Source of the DNA: Mesorhizobium sp. CA8
Lineage (GTDB): Bacteria > Pseudomonadota > Alphaproteobacteria > Rhizobiales > Rhizobiaceae
Length of the DNA stretch: 64,000 nucleotides
Assembly (NCBI RefSeq): GCF_020164955.1
Contig: NZ_JAIUHG010000030.1
Location: 1-64,000, forward strand
Reading direction: 5' to 3'
Part shown: positions 53,134 through 62,621 of the stretch, in pieces
Layout: each line of letters begins with the position of its first letter
Numbering within the stretch: position 1 is the stretch's first letter
Position numbers and translations under genes: made by a program
The notes under the pieces: model-generated
Database searches by the model: none
Told to the model about the DNA's origin: nothing
Seen by the model: only the letters and a program-made list of their open reading frames with translations

Positions 53134-53389
53134 TTTTCAGTCTCCGTTTTCGTTTCCGAGCCCGCACCATGCGGCCTCGATGGCGATCGTGAGGCCGAAG
53201 GCGACCGCCGCCGCATCGCTTGCGACCGCAGCAGAGCGGAGGATGGCGCAGGCGCGCGTTTCTTGGTTGCGCGAGGAATGGGCTTAGCCCAGGGGAAGAA
53301 ACTCGCGACGCGCCATTGCGGCATAGGCGGTCGAGGCTTCAGCCGTCCTTCGGCCAGATCAGCCCGTTCGAGAGGTCGCTGGTGCGCTC

Positions 53390-53737
53390 TGAGAAGTGGC
53401 CACGGAGGCAATGGCGGCATGGCGGCTCAGAAACAGAGCGGATTGGTCCGTCAAGTTATGAGCTACAACGGCTTGCCTACATCAAGCCTTCGCCTACCCG
53501 GCGACAAGCGCCCATAACGACGACCATGAACGTCTTATTTGGGCCGGAAGCGGACTGGCGGCTGCTGGACTTCAAAGGTCGGAAGGCTGCCATTGATCTT
53601 GGTCAACCAAGACCGTCGGTCTACAAGAAGCGCTCCGCGGCACGCGTCGTTGGGACAACGGCTTGGCGTGGCGACTGCACGATGGCCACCATATCGGAAC
53701 GACACGATTGAGCAGCAATCAGATCATAGAAAGAGCG
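53390..53737. other. Intergenic stretch without a supported gene
   Basis: Between the end of the repeat and the HEPN-like gene no frame shows family resemblance. It may hold the promoter for the latter. Confidence 0.4.
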
Positions 53738-54473
53738 ATGGGCAGCTTAGCGAACATCATGCGAATGTATGTCGAGACGCATATGCGCTTTGGTGAGCTA
53801 TTCAAAGTTGATCCCGAGGAGGCGATTGACAACCTAGATCGCACTTTCGAAATGAAGCTTGAGGCCTTTCACACGCTCTATGATGTCTCGAAGGGTCTGT
53901 TCCCATATTTCGGTCGCGGCGATACCACCGTGCTCTTAGCGGTACGCAATGCCATCCATCATCGTAATCATCCCCTGTTCCACAGTTTGAATCGTCGTCT
54001 GTACCTCGATACCGATCTGGATCGCTGGTGCGGCGCTTCCTTCCTTCTTGCGCGCCACCCCACGCTTCATGGCACTCCAATCCAGACGTCCCATTGCGTC
54101 AGGCTGGACGATCTTGACGCGCGGCTTGATCCTTCATGCGCCTCGCCGTACCTCGACACCACCGTCGGCAGCGACAAGGCAGTGCGGAGGATGGAAGGGA
54201 TCGATATGCAGCTCAAACTTCCGGCAATCCGCGACCGCGGCTTACGTGACCGATACCCGAAGATCAATCTATTTGGACTTGATGCCCATCTTCGTTTCTG
54301 CCGTTTGCAAGGTATTCAAGGCGATGAAGGCTGCCGGAGTCGCTTTCAGGGGATTCGACGCCGAAACTTACGCAGTTCCCTTCACGTCAGAAATTGAAGT
54401 CGATCTCAGCAGCCCGTCACTGAAACGACTACGGGTTGGCGGCTTAGGACCTCCCGTTATCGTCGACGTTTAG
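53738..54473 (+). pseudogene. Frameshifted HEPN-like protein
   Basis: ATG 53738 opens a frame with IMRMYVETHMRFGELFKV, LEAFHTLYDVSKGLFPYFG and LLAVRNAIHHRNHPLFHSL. RNAIHH fits the RN-x3-H pattern of HEPN ribonucleases. After GIDMQL near 54212 the meaningful sequence moves to another frame (NFRQSATAAYVTDTRRSIYL; VFKAMKAAGVAFRGFDAETY) and ends at 54473. One extra A in the A-run at 54215-54217 explains the shift. Restored length is about 244 residues. It could be a broken gene or a sequence error. Confidence 0.6.
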
Positions 54474-54560
54474 CTGGTGCCCGAGGGGCCAAGTCCTGCC
54501 AGTCCGCTCCCGGAACTCAAACGCGCTAGACTAGGCGTATCCAACGGGCGCGGTCGCAGT

Positions 54561-56699
54561 TCAAATGTTGTTGCGACGGAAGTCCAGTTTGAGTTTCTCC
54601 TGGTAGACGCCAATGCGTTTTTTGGCGCGGTCGATCACATCACTGAAATGCAGTATCTCGAAATAGGTCTCGCCCAGCGATTGTCGCGTCTCGGGATCCT
54701 TCAGTTCGCTTGATTGAAACCAGCCCTTGCCGGTCGGGAACGGCGTCCAGTTCCCGCTCAGACGCAGCGTATTGACGCTATCGCCGATCAGATAGCCATA
54801 GAATTTTCTAAGTTTGCCGCCGGATTTCGCCGCAAGCAGCTGAGCATATTCAGAAAGATCGCCGATATGCTCATCAGTGGAAACACCAGGCGCCTTGAAT
54901 TCGACGATGATCGCCGAGCCCTCCTTGCTGAACACCGCGATGTCGGGACGCTTGCCCCCGTTGTCACTCGTGCGTTTCGCAAGAATTTTTCGAAGTGCCT
55001 CATCGATATCACTTTCGAATACACTGGTGTCATCGTTCCATTTGATGTTCGCGAGCGGCAAGTCCGACGCGATATAGTCATAATATCGGTACTCTTCGCT
55101 CAGCAACCAGATATCGTGATCAGTCGTTTCGGTGCTGTCCTTGCGCATCGGGAAAAAGATGCTGTGGATGATCTGCTCATCCTTGCGTCTGATGCCGTCG
55201 GCGGCCGCCTGCATGGCAAGCCGCTGGCCGCAGGCGAGATCGAGGATATCGACGATCGCGGCGCGACGCACGATTAGCTGCGACAGGTTGGCCATGTCGA
55301 AGTTCTTGAGCGATGACGTATATTTCCAGGAAAGCTCATGGATCTTCTGGCGGAACTCGTCGGAGTCCGGCTCGGCTGCCATGATCTCCTCCTTGAGGCT
55401 GAAGATCGCGGCAGTCTCGTCGATGACGGCCTTCTGGTATTTGCTCAACACGCGTTCAGCGACCGACTGGGCGGATTCGCCGTACACGATCCTGGTCTTG
55501 GTATCCTGTAGCATCGCTTCGCTGATGCCGAACTGGAGGGTGGCCTCCTTGAGCACCGCCTCCTTCTTCCAGTCGGCAGGAGTGACCATCTCGTCGATGA
55601 CCGGATCGAGCGCCTCATGAATGTCGGCGTAGGACAATTTTTCCGACGAAAACATATCGCCGCTCGGAATCTCGTCGGGAATATTGTCGAAGTCGTCACG
55701 CTGCTCGTTGACGCGTGCGTCCAGATAGTCAGCCTCGATCAGCACGATATGATGGAAACCGCCCACCGGGTTGTTTTGCTCGGTACGCGTCCTGAGGTAG
55801 TGACCCGTGATGTCCTTCACAGGCGTGGACTTGGCACAGAAGGCGATGGCGTTGCGCGGAAGATCATACTGTTCGGCATCGAGCTGATAGTGGGAGAGGT
55901 TGAATGTTTGCCGCGTGCCGAGACGGTCCCCTGAGGCAGGATCACGCTCTTCGACATCAATAACACGCTCGGCAGTGACTGCCGGCAGGTCTGCGAGCCG
56001 TAGCACTTCGATCTTCGCTTGGTCGTCCTTCCAGTGCCGTGTGGTGAACCGAATCTCGAAATTGCCCAGCTGTTCACTGAGTCCGACGAGCCGCTGCAGG
56101 AAAGCGACGAGCATCTGCTTTTTCAGCGCCGGCGCCGAGAAGAGGGTGCTGAGGGCCTCGCCGTGGGATATGCGCGGGCGAACCGCCTCTTTGAATTGCT
56201 CAAGCCGGATGACGGTCCCGATGTCGGCTTCAGCGACCGGCACCGTGGTAAAATCATCAGCCTCGATTTGCTTCTGCGGTTCGCAATACCGAAACACGCG
56301 CTTCAGAAGAGCGTCGCCGTCCCGGTAGGTACTGGTGATCGTCATTGCTGCGAAATGATGGAAGAACTGGATACGTCCCGCGCCCTTGCATTTTCCGATG
56401 CCAGAGATGGAGAGATCATCCTTGTAGGACGTATCCTTTGTCAGGAAGGCCTTGAGTTGGTCGTCGCCGAGACCGCATCCGTTGTCGCCGCACGACACGT
56501 TCATCAGTTCGCGATCCTCGAGCAAGTCTGCACGCAAGAAATCGACTTCGATTGTAATATTCATGTCCGGCGCGGATTGGTCGCTCGCTCGCCGAATGAG
56601 ATAGGCATCGATCGCATTGGCGATAAGTTCTTCAAAGACCACGTATTGGTTCAAGCTGAGCTTGGTGTTCTTGATGCTTCCCCTGATGTCGAGCGTCAT
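54561..56699 (-). CDS. GHKL ATPase with C-terminal PD-(D/E)xK nuclease motif
   Basis: A 712-residue protein, convergent with the HEPN-like gene. N-terminal GHKL (Hsp90/MutL/MORC-like) ATP-binding motifs are the N box VVFEELIANAIDAYL, the G1 box SCGDNGCGLGDD and the G2 box SISGIGKCKGAGRI. The C-terminal part has RPDIAVFSKEGSAIIVEFKAP, that is PD-x13-ExK, a restriction-endonuclease-fold active site. Long helical segments lie between. ATG 56699 is preferred over a TTG at 56714. This plan matches prokaryotic ATPase-nuclease proteins associated with defence; no specific named system can be assigned. Confidence 0.82.
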   Translation of the reverse strand: MTLDIRGSIKNTKLSLNQYVVFEELIANAIDAYLIRRASDQSAPDMNITIEVDFLRADLLEDRELMNVSCGDNGCGLGDDQLKAFLTKDTSYKDDLSISGIGKCKGAGRIQFFHHFAAMTITSTYRDGDALLKRVFRYCEPQKQIEADDFTTVPVAEADIGTVIRLEQFKEAVRPRISHGEALSTLFSAPALKKQMLVAFLQRLVGLSEQLGNFEIRFTTRHWKDDQAKIEVLRLADLPAVTAERVIDVEERDPASGDRLGTRQTFNLSHYQLDAEQYDLPRNAIAFCAKSTPVKDITGHYLRTRTEQNNPVGGFHHIVLIEADYLDARVNEQRDDFDNIPDEIPSGDMFSSEKLSYADIHEALDPVIDEMVTPADWKKEAVLKEATLQFGISEAMLQDTKTRIVYGESAQSVAERVLSKYQKAVIDETAAIFSLKEEIMAAEPDSDEFRQKIHELSWKYTSSLKNFDMANLSQLIVRRAAIVDILDLACGQRLAMQAAADGIRRKDEQIIHSIFFPMRKDSTETTDHDIWLLSEEYRYYDYIASDLPLANIKWNDDTSVFESDIDEALRKILAKRTSDNGGKRPDIAVFSKEGSAIIVEFKAPGVSTDEHIGDLSEYAQLLAAKSGGKLRKFYGYLIGDSVNTLRLSGNWTPFPTGKGWFQSSELKDPETRQSLGETYFEILHFSDVIDRAKKRIGVYQEKLKLDFRRNNI

Positions 56700-57018
56700 T
56701 TCGTTTCGATCCAAACCCCTAACATAAGCCAGCCTGCTTCTGGCCGCCTGCGCATGTGCAAGTCAAGCGATGCCAGTTCCCAGCCTCCACCGCAACTCAT
56801 GACGAGCGTACCGTCGATAGTGTTCCTCATGCCAGCCTAAGCGGAGCTAAATCCTACGTCCGCATTTGGCGACTTCCGATGGCACCTGGAATGGCCGAAA
56901 TGAGGCGCATAGCTGCCGTTTGGGTTGCGTGGAAGCTGCATGTTATTTCGCAAGCGGCGGCGCGAATACAGACCGAGCGGCCGGCGCGTCCCCACTTGAC
57001 TCCCACCGCCCAATCGTA

Positions 57019-57033
57019 GAACAAATAGAGAAC
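57019..57033. promoter_or_regulatory. LexA (SOS) box
   Basis: The minus strand reads GTTC-TCTATTT-GTTC, an exact alphaproteobacterial LexA site (GTTC-N7-GTTC), 37 bases before the imuA start. imuA-imuB-dnaE2 cassettes are SOS-controlled in many alphaproteobacteria, so this is very likely the operator. Confidence 0.88.
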
Positions 57034-57070
57034 ATGCTCATATACCCTTTCATGGAGGTCAACGACCATC

Positions 57071-57823
57071 TTGCGGCAGGAGCCCGCCATAGACGACTTG
57101 CGCGCACGGATCGAAAAGATCGAGGGTCGGCGCCGACCCGCCAGATCGGTGCTTCCTTTCGGGATCGCCGATCTGGACGCACGACTTCCGGGCGGCGGAT
57201 TGGCGCTTGGCGCGCTGCATGAAATCGCGGGCGGTGGCAATGGAGCCATCGATGGAGCGGCCGCGGCGCTGTTCGCGGGCGGTGTGGCCGCGCGCACGCG
57301 CGGCAAGGTCTTGTGGTGCATCACCCGGCCCGACCTGTTCGCTCCGGCGCTGGCGCAGGCCGGCCTGAAGCCGGATCGCGTCATCTATGTCGAGGCCGGC
57401 GACGACAAGACAATCCTCGCTTGCATGGAAGAAGGCATCCGGCATGGCGGCCTGGGCGCGGTCGTCGGTGAAGTCGCGCGCCTGACCATGACAGCCTCGA
57501 GGCGGCTGCAGCTCGCTGCCGAAGAAGCCCACACGATCGGGATCGCGCTGCGAAGATGGCGGCGGCAGACGGAGGCGGCCGATTTCGGCCAGCCGACGGC
57601 CGCCATGACCCGCTGGCGCATCTCGGTCCTGCCCTCGGCGCCGCTGCCCGTGCCCGGTGTCGGCCGGCACCGCTGGCTCGTCGAATTGATCCGCGCCCGC
57701 GCGGGTGAAAGTGCCGATTTCGAATTGGAGGCGTGCGATGGCACGGGTCGTCTCGCTGTTCCTGCCGACCTGGCCAACCGACAGGGTGCGGCGCAAGGCC
57801 GGCAACGCAGCGCCGCCGGCTGA
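57071..57823 (+). CDS. imuA: ImuA, inducible mutagenesis protein A
   Basis: A 250-residue protein of the ImuA family, distantly RecA/SulA-like, part of the mutagenic translesion complex with ImuB and DnaE2. Typical sequence includes VLPFGIADLDARLPGGGLALGALHE, GKVLWCITRPDLFAPALAQAG and RRLQLAAEEAHTIGIALRRW. Start is TTG 57071, with GGAGG eleven bases upstream; an ATG at 57052 is out of frame. The end overlaps imuB by 86 bases. An SOS box lies directly upstream. Confidence 0.9.
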   Translation: MRQEPAIDDLRARIEKIEGRRRPARSVLPFGIADLDARLPGGGLALGALHEIAGGGNGAIDGAAAALFAGGVAARTRGKVLWCITRPDLFAPALAQAGLKPDRVIYVEAGDDKTILACMEEGIRHGGLGAVVGEVARLTMTASRRLQLAAEEAHTIGIALRRWRRQTEAADFGQPTAAMTRWRISVLPSAPLPVPGVGRHRWLVELIRARAGESADFELEACDGTGRLAVPADLANRQGAAQGRQRSAAG

Positions 57824-59258
57824 GGCCCCGCTCGTCCTGATCGGTCGCGAAAAAAACCGGCGCGTGGTGCTCGCCGCCGATGCCGCAGCACTCGCCGCCG
57901 GCCTGCGGCCCGGCATGCCGGTGACGAAGGCACAGGTGCTGGTGCCGGACATAGCGATCCAGGACGCCGACCAAGAAGCGGACGCCGAGGCGCTCGAGCG
58001 GCTCGCCGTCTGGATGCTCCGATTTGCGCCGATCGTCGCGCCCGATCCGCCCGACGGGATCGTCATCGACACGACAGGCGCCGACCATCTCCATGGGGGC
58101 GAGGCCGCCATGCTCGGGGGCATGGTCGGGCGTCTTGCCATGTCCGGCATCGTCGCCCGTGCGGCGATCGCGGACAGCTGGGGCGCGGCGCATGCTCTGG
58201 CACGGTATGGCCGCCAAGAAATTTTCATCACGCCACCCCGCCACGGCCAATCCATTGTGGAACCGCTGGCGCTCGAGGCACTGCGGATCGCGCCTTCCAC
58301 GGCGGCCGAACTGCGCAGGCTCGGCTTCCAATGCATCGGCGATCTCCTGAAACAGCCGCGCGCACCACTTGCCCTGCGCTTCGGCCCGGAGATCGGCCGC
58401 CGCATCGATCAAGCTCTTGGCAACACAGCCGCGCCGATCGACCCGGTCCGCCCGCCGGACATCGTCGAAGTCCGCCGTGCCTTCCCCGAGCCGATCGGCG
58501 CGGCCGAGACAATAGCGCGCTACATTGGCAAGCTCGTGGCCCAGCTCTGCAAGCTGATGGAGCAGCGGGGCCTCGGCGCGCGCCGGCTCGATCTCATCTG
58601 CCATCGCGTCGACAATCAGGCCCAGGCGGTCCGTGTCGGCATGGCGATGCCCGTCCGGGACGCCAAACAGCTCACCCGGCTGCTTTGCGACAAGCTCGAG
58701 AACATCGCGCCCGGCTTCGGCATCGAGATGATGATCCTGGCCGCGACGGCGGCCGAACCCCTGGAGCGCAGCCAGGCCGTGAGCTCCCTCGTCGAGGAAA
58801 CCGTGCCGGATGTGTCCGACCTCATCGATACGCTGATGAACCGCGTCGGCGAGCGCGCCGTCTACCGGCTTGCGCCTGTCGCCAGCGACGTGCCGGAGCG
58901 TTCGGTAAGCAAGATCCCGGCGATGGCCGCCGACACCGGCGCGGGCTGGCCCGGCCACTGGCCGCGGCCAGCCCGCCTGCTGCCGCAGCCGGACCCCGTC
59001 GAGACGGTGGCGCTGTTGCCCGACCATCCACCGGTCTCCTTCACCTGGCGCGGGGTGCGCCGGCGCGTGAGGCGCGCGGACGGTCCGGAACGGGTCTTCG
59101 GCGAATGGTGGAAGCGCGACGCCGAGCTGGTGGCGGTGCGCGATTATTTCCGGGTCGAGGACGACGCCGGCGAGCGCTACTGGCTCTACCGCGCCGGCGA
59201 CGGCGAGGATGCGGCAACGGGCTCGCACCAGTGGTTTCTGCATGGGATCTTCGGATGA
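57738..59258 (+). CDS. imuB: ImuB, Y-family polymerase-like protein
   Basis: A 506-residue Y-family DNA polymerase relative that lacks catalytic acidic residues in ImuB proteins and links DnaE2 to the beta clamp. Segments are VVSLFLPTWPTDRVRR at the start, PDGIVIDTTGADHLHGGEAAML, LRRLGFQCIGDLLKQPRAPL (helix-hairpin-helix) and the C-terminal ERYWLYRAGDG. ATG 57738 is used because it starts the conserved ARVVSLFLP; a longer start at 57705 is possible. The stop overlaps dnaE2 (ATGA). Confidence 0.92.
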   Translation: MARVVSLFLPTWPTDRVRRKAGNAAPPAEAPLVLIGREKNRRVVLAADAAALAAGLRPGMPVTKAQVLVPDIAIQDADQEADAEALERLAVWMLRFAPIVAPDPPDGIVIDTTGADHLHGGEAAMLGGMVGRLAMSGIVARAAIADSWGAAHALARYGRQEIFITPPRHGQSIVEPLALEALRIAPSTAAELRRLGFQCIGDLLKQPRAPLALRFGPEIGRRIDQALGNTAAPIDPVRPPDIVEVRRAFPEPIGAAETIARYIGKLVAQLCKLMEQRGLGARRLDLICHRVDNQAQAVRVGMAMPVRDAKQLTRLLCDKLENIAPGFGIEMMILAATAAEPLERSQAVSSLVEETVPDVSDLIDTLMNRVGERAVYRLAPVASDVPERSVSKIPAMAADTGAGWPGHWPRPARLLPQPDPVETVALLPDHPPVSFTWRGVRRRVRRADGPERVFGEWWKRDAELVAVRDYFRVEDDAGERYWLYRAGDGEDAATGSHQWFLHGIFG

Positions 59259-62200
59259 ACGGCGTCCGCTATGCCGAGCTGCAGGTCACCTCGCATTTCA
59301 GCTTCCTGCGCGGCGCCTCCTCGGCCGATGAGCTGTTTTCGCAGGCGGCACTTCTCGGTATCGAGGCGCTCGCCGTCGCCGACCGCAACAGTCTCGCCGG
59401 CGTTGTCCGCGCCCATGAGGCCGCCAGGACCACCGGCGTGCGCCTGATCGTCGGTTGCCGCCTCGACCTCACCGACGGCATGTCGCTGCTCGCCTATCCG
59501 ACCGACCGCGGCGCCTATTCCCGGCTGTGCCGACTGCTCTCGCTCGGCAAGGCCCGGGCCGGAAAGGCGAAATGCCATCTCGAATGGAGCGATGTCGTCG
59601 CCTATGGCGAAGGCCTCATCGCCGTGCTCCTGCCCGAGATGGCCGATGAGACCCTGGCGCTGCGCCTGAGACATCTGCGCCAGGCATTCGGCGATCGCGC
59701 CTATATGGCGCTGACGCTCAGGCGCCGGCCCAACGACCAGCTTCGCATCCACGACCTGGCCACGCTTGCCCTCAAGATGAAGGTGCCGAGCGTCGTCACC
59801 AACGACGTGCTCTTCCATGAGCCGGGCCGCCGCATCCTGCAGGACGTCGTCACCGCAATCCGGCACAATGTCACCGTCGACGCGCTCGGCGAACGCCGCG
59901 AGCGGCATGCCGACCGTTACCTCAAGCCGCCTCAGGAAATGCACCGGCTTTTTGCACGCTACCCGGAAGCGCTGGCGCGCACGATGGAGATCGCCGAGCG
60001 CTGCCGGTTCTCTCTCGGCGAGCTTGCTTACCAATATCCAGAGGAGCGCGACGACCCTTCGCTGACACCGCAGCAGGCGCTCGAAAAACTGACATGGCAG
60101 GGCGCCGCGACGCGCTACCCGGAAGGCGTGCCGGACAGTGTCGCACACTCGCTGCGCCACGAATTGCGGCTGATCGATAAGCTCGACTATGCACCCTATT
60201 TCCTGACCGTGAACGCGATCGTGCGTTTCGCGCGCTCGAAGGACATCCTTTGCCAGGGCCGCGGCTCCGCCGCCAATTCGGCGGTCTGCTACGTGCTCGG
60301 CATCACCTCGATCGATCCCGGCCGCAACGACCTTCTGTTCGAGCGTTTCGTCTCCGAGGAGCGTCGCGAGCCGCCCGACATCGACGTCGATTTCGAGCAT
60401 GAACGGCGCGAGATCGTCATGCAGTGGGTGTTCGACACCTATGGACGCGACCACGCGGCGCTGTGTTCCACGGTGGTGCGCTACCGCACCAAGGGGGCGC
60501 TGCGCGACATCGGCAAGGCGCTCGGCCTGCCGGAGGATCTCATCCGGACGCTCTCCGGCCAGGTCTGGGGCTGGTCCGAGGAGGGCGTGGAGGAGCGGCA
60601 TGTCGAGGAACTCAATCTCAACCTTGCTGATCGCCGCCTGCGACTGACGCTCGACCTCGCGCGGCAGTTGATCGGCGCGCCGCGGCACCTCAGCCAGCAC
60701 CCGGGCGGCTTCGTGCTCACCAATGACCGTCTCGACGATCTGGTGCCCATCGAACCGGCGAGCATGAAGGACCGGCAGGTGATCGAATGGGACAAGGACG
60801 ATATCGACGCGCTCAAATTCATGAAGGTCGACGTGCTGGCGCTCGGCATGCTGACCTGCATGAAGAAGGGCCTCGATCTCCTCGCCGAGTGCAAGGACAT
60901 CCGGCTCGACCTTGCCACCATCCCGGCGGAGGATCCGCGCACCTACGCCATGATCAGGAAAGCCGATACGCTCGGCACCTTCCAGATCGAGAGCCGGGCG
61001 CAGATGTCGATGCTGCCGCGGCTGAAGCCAAGGACCTTCTACGATCTCGTAGTGCAGGTCGCGATCGTGCGCCCCGGGCCGATCCAGGGCGACATGGTCC
61101 ACCCCTATCTGCGCCGCCGGGAAGGCATCGAGCCGGTGCATTACCCAAGGCCCGAGCTCGAGAAGGTGCTTGGCAAGACGCTCGGCGTGCCGCTGTTCCA
61201 GGAGCAGGCGATGCGGGTTGCCATCGAATGCGCGGGCTTCACGCCCGGCGAAGCGGACATGCTTCGCAAATCGATGGCAACGTTCAAGTTTACCGGCGGC
61301 GTTTCGTCCTTCAAGACGAAGCTGATCGACGGGATGGTGGACAATGGCTACGAGCGCGCCTTCGCCGAGCAGACCTTCAAGCAGCTCGAAGGCTTCGGCT
61401 CCTATGGTTTTCCTGAGAGCCACGCCGCTTCCTTCGCGCTGATCGCCTATGCCTCGGCCTGGCTCAAATGCTGGCATCCCGACGTCTTCTGCGGGGCGCT
61501 GTTGAACAGCCAGCCAATGGGCTTCTACGCGCCGGCGCAGATCGTGCGCGATGCGGCTGCGCATGGAGTCGAGATCCGACCGGCCTGCGTCAACGCCTCG
61601 CGCTGGGACTGCACCCTGGAGCCTCTCGCCGACGGCCGCTTTGCCGTCCGGCTCGGGTTGCGCATGGTGCGCGGTCTGGCAAATGCCCATGCAAGCACGA
61701 TCATCGCCACGCGCGCCGACCAGCCCTTCGCCTCCGTCGACGATCTGTGGCGGCGTGCTGGCGTGCCGCAGGCAGCACTTGTCCAGCTCGCCGAGGCGGA
61801 CGCGTTCCGGCCAGCACTTGGTCTCGGGCGGCGCGAGGCGCTTTGGGCGATCAAGGCGCTGCGCGACGAGCCCCTGCCCCTGTTTGCGGCCGCATCGGCC
61901 CGTGAAGTGGAGCTGGTGCCCGAGATCAACGAACCGGCGGTGGCGCTTCGGCCGATGACGGCCGGCGGCGAGGTCGTGGAAGACTACCGCCATATCGGCC
62001 TGACGCTGCGCAGCCATCCGATCTCGTTTCTGCGCGACGACCTTCGCCGTCGCCGCATTGTTTCCTGCTCCGAGGCGATGGAGACGCGCGACGGCCGCTG
62101 GCTGGAAACGGCAGGCATAGTGCTCGTGCGGCAGCGCCCGGGCTCGGCCAAGGGCGTGATGTTCATCACCCTTGAGGACGAGACCGGGATCGCAAACCTC

Positions 62201-62524
62201 GTCGTCTGGCCGAAAGTGTTCGAGCAGCACCGGCGCACGGTTCTGTCGGCGGGCATGATCGCGGTAAAGGGCCGGATCCAGCGCGAGGGCGAAGTGGTCC
62301 ACCTCGTGGCTCGCAAGATCAGGGATCTGTCAGCCGAGCTCGCCAGCGTCGGCGAACGCGAGGGCAGCTTTCCCGTGCCGCACGGGCGCGGCGACCAGGT
62401 GCGCAATGGCGGCTCGGGACCCGATCCGCGCGAGCTGCCGCCCAAGGGGCTACGCAGCCGCGACATCTACATACCCGACCTCCACATCGACAACATCAAG
62501 GTCAAGACGCGGGATTTCAGGTAA
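59255..62524 (+). CDS. dnaE2: Error-prone DNA polymerase III alpha subunit DnaE2
   Basis: A 1089-residue C-family polymerase for SOS-induced translesion synthesis. It has an N-terminal PHP domain (YAELQVTSHFSFLRGASSADEL), the palm with catalytic Asp residues in PPDIDVDFEHERR, the third Asp region DIDALKFMKVDVLALGM, the finger region GFVLTNDRLDDLVPIEPA, and an OB fold near residues 940-1020 (GVMFITLEDETGIANLVVW). Length is that of DnaE2 rather than replicative DnaE1 (about 1,160). ATG 59255 overlaps imuB. The cassette is complete and intact. Confidence 0.95.
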   Translation: MNGVRYAELQVTSHFSFLRGASSADELFSQAALLGIEALAVADRNSLAGVVRAHEAARTTGVRLIVGCRLDLTDGMSLLAYPTDRGAYSRLCRLLSLGKARAGKAKCHLEWSDVVAYGEGLIAVLLPEMADETLALRLRHLRQAFGDRAYMALTLRRRPNDQLRIHDLATLALKMKVPSVVTNDVLFHEPGRRILQDVVTAIRHNVTVDALGERRERHADRYLKPPQEMHRLFARYPEALARTMEIAERCRFSLGELAYQYPEERDDPSLTPQQALEKLTWQGAATRYPEGVPDSVAHSLRHELRLIDKLDYAPYFLTVNAIVRFARSKDILCQGRGSAANSAVCYVLGITSIDPGRNDLLFERFVSEERREPPDIDVDFEHERREIVMQWVFDTYGRDHAALCSTVVRYRTKGALRDIGKALGLPEDLIRTLSGQVWGWSEEGVEERHVEELNLNLADRRLRLTLDLARQLIGAPRHLSQHPGGFVLTNDRLDDLVPIEPASMKDRQVIEWDKDDIDALKFMKVDVLALGMLTCMKKGLDLLAECKDIRLDLATIPAEDPRTYAMIRKADTLGTFQIESRAQMSMLPRLKPRTFYDLVVQVAIVRPGPIQGDMVHPYLRRREGIEPVHYPRPELEKVLGKTLGVPLFQEQAMRVAIECAGFTPGEADMLRKSMATFKFTGGVSSFKTKLIDGMVDNGYERAFAEQTFKQLEGFGSYGFPESHAASFALIAYASAWLKCWHPDVFCGALLNSQPMGFYAPAQIVRDAAAHGVEIRPACVNASRWDCTLEPLADGRFAVRLGLRMVRGLANAHASTIIATRADQPFASVDDLWRRAGVPQAALVQLAEADAFRPALGLGRREALWAIKALRDEPLPLFAAASAREVELVPEINEPAVALRPMTAGGEVVEDYRHIGLTLRSHPISFLRDDLRRRRIVSCSEAMETRDGRWLETAGIVLVRQRPGSAKGVMFITLEDETGIANLVVWPKVFEQHRRTVLSAGMIAVKGRIQREGEVVHLVARKIRDLSAELASVGEREGSFPVPHGRGDQVRNGGSGPDPRELPPKGLRSRDIYIPDLHIDNIKVKTRDFR

Positions 62525-62621
62525 AACGCCAATTTCTTGCCCGGCTCAGGATCGCAAGACGACCCAACGCGTTACAGGTCGAACGTCGTGACCGCACACC
62601 TATGAAACAAGGGAGACGACA

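Larger units (their letters stand above)
52770..53389. repeat. 620-bp direct repeat, copy 2
   Basis: Near-identical to 34494-35113 and in the same orientation. Small differences include GGCTTAGCCC for GGCCTTCGCCC near 53283 and one extra T before the DUF736 start codon. Sequence identity ends abruptly after GGTGCGCTC at 53389. Confidence 0.88.

Noticed and set aside
57381..59243. A 620-codon open frame antisense to imuA/imuB
   Set aside because: Shadow of the well-supported imuB gene; no motifs or ribosome-binding site.
59186..62302. A 1,038-codon open frame antisense to imuB/dnaE2
   Set aside because: It lies entirely opposite dnaE2, is full of His/Arg/Asp typical of high-GC antisense frames, and has no family resemblance.
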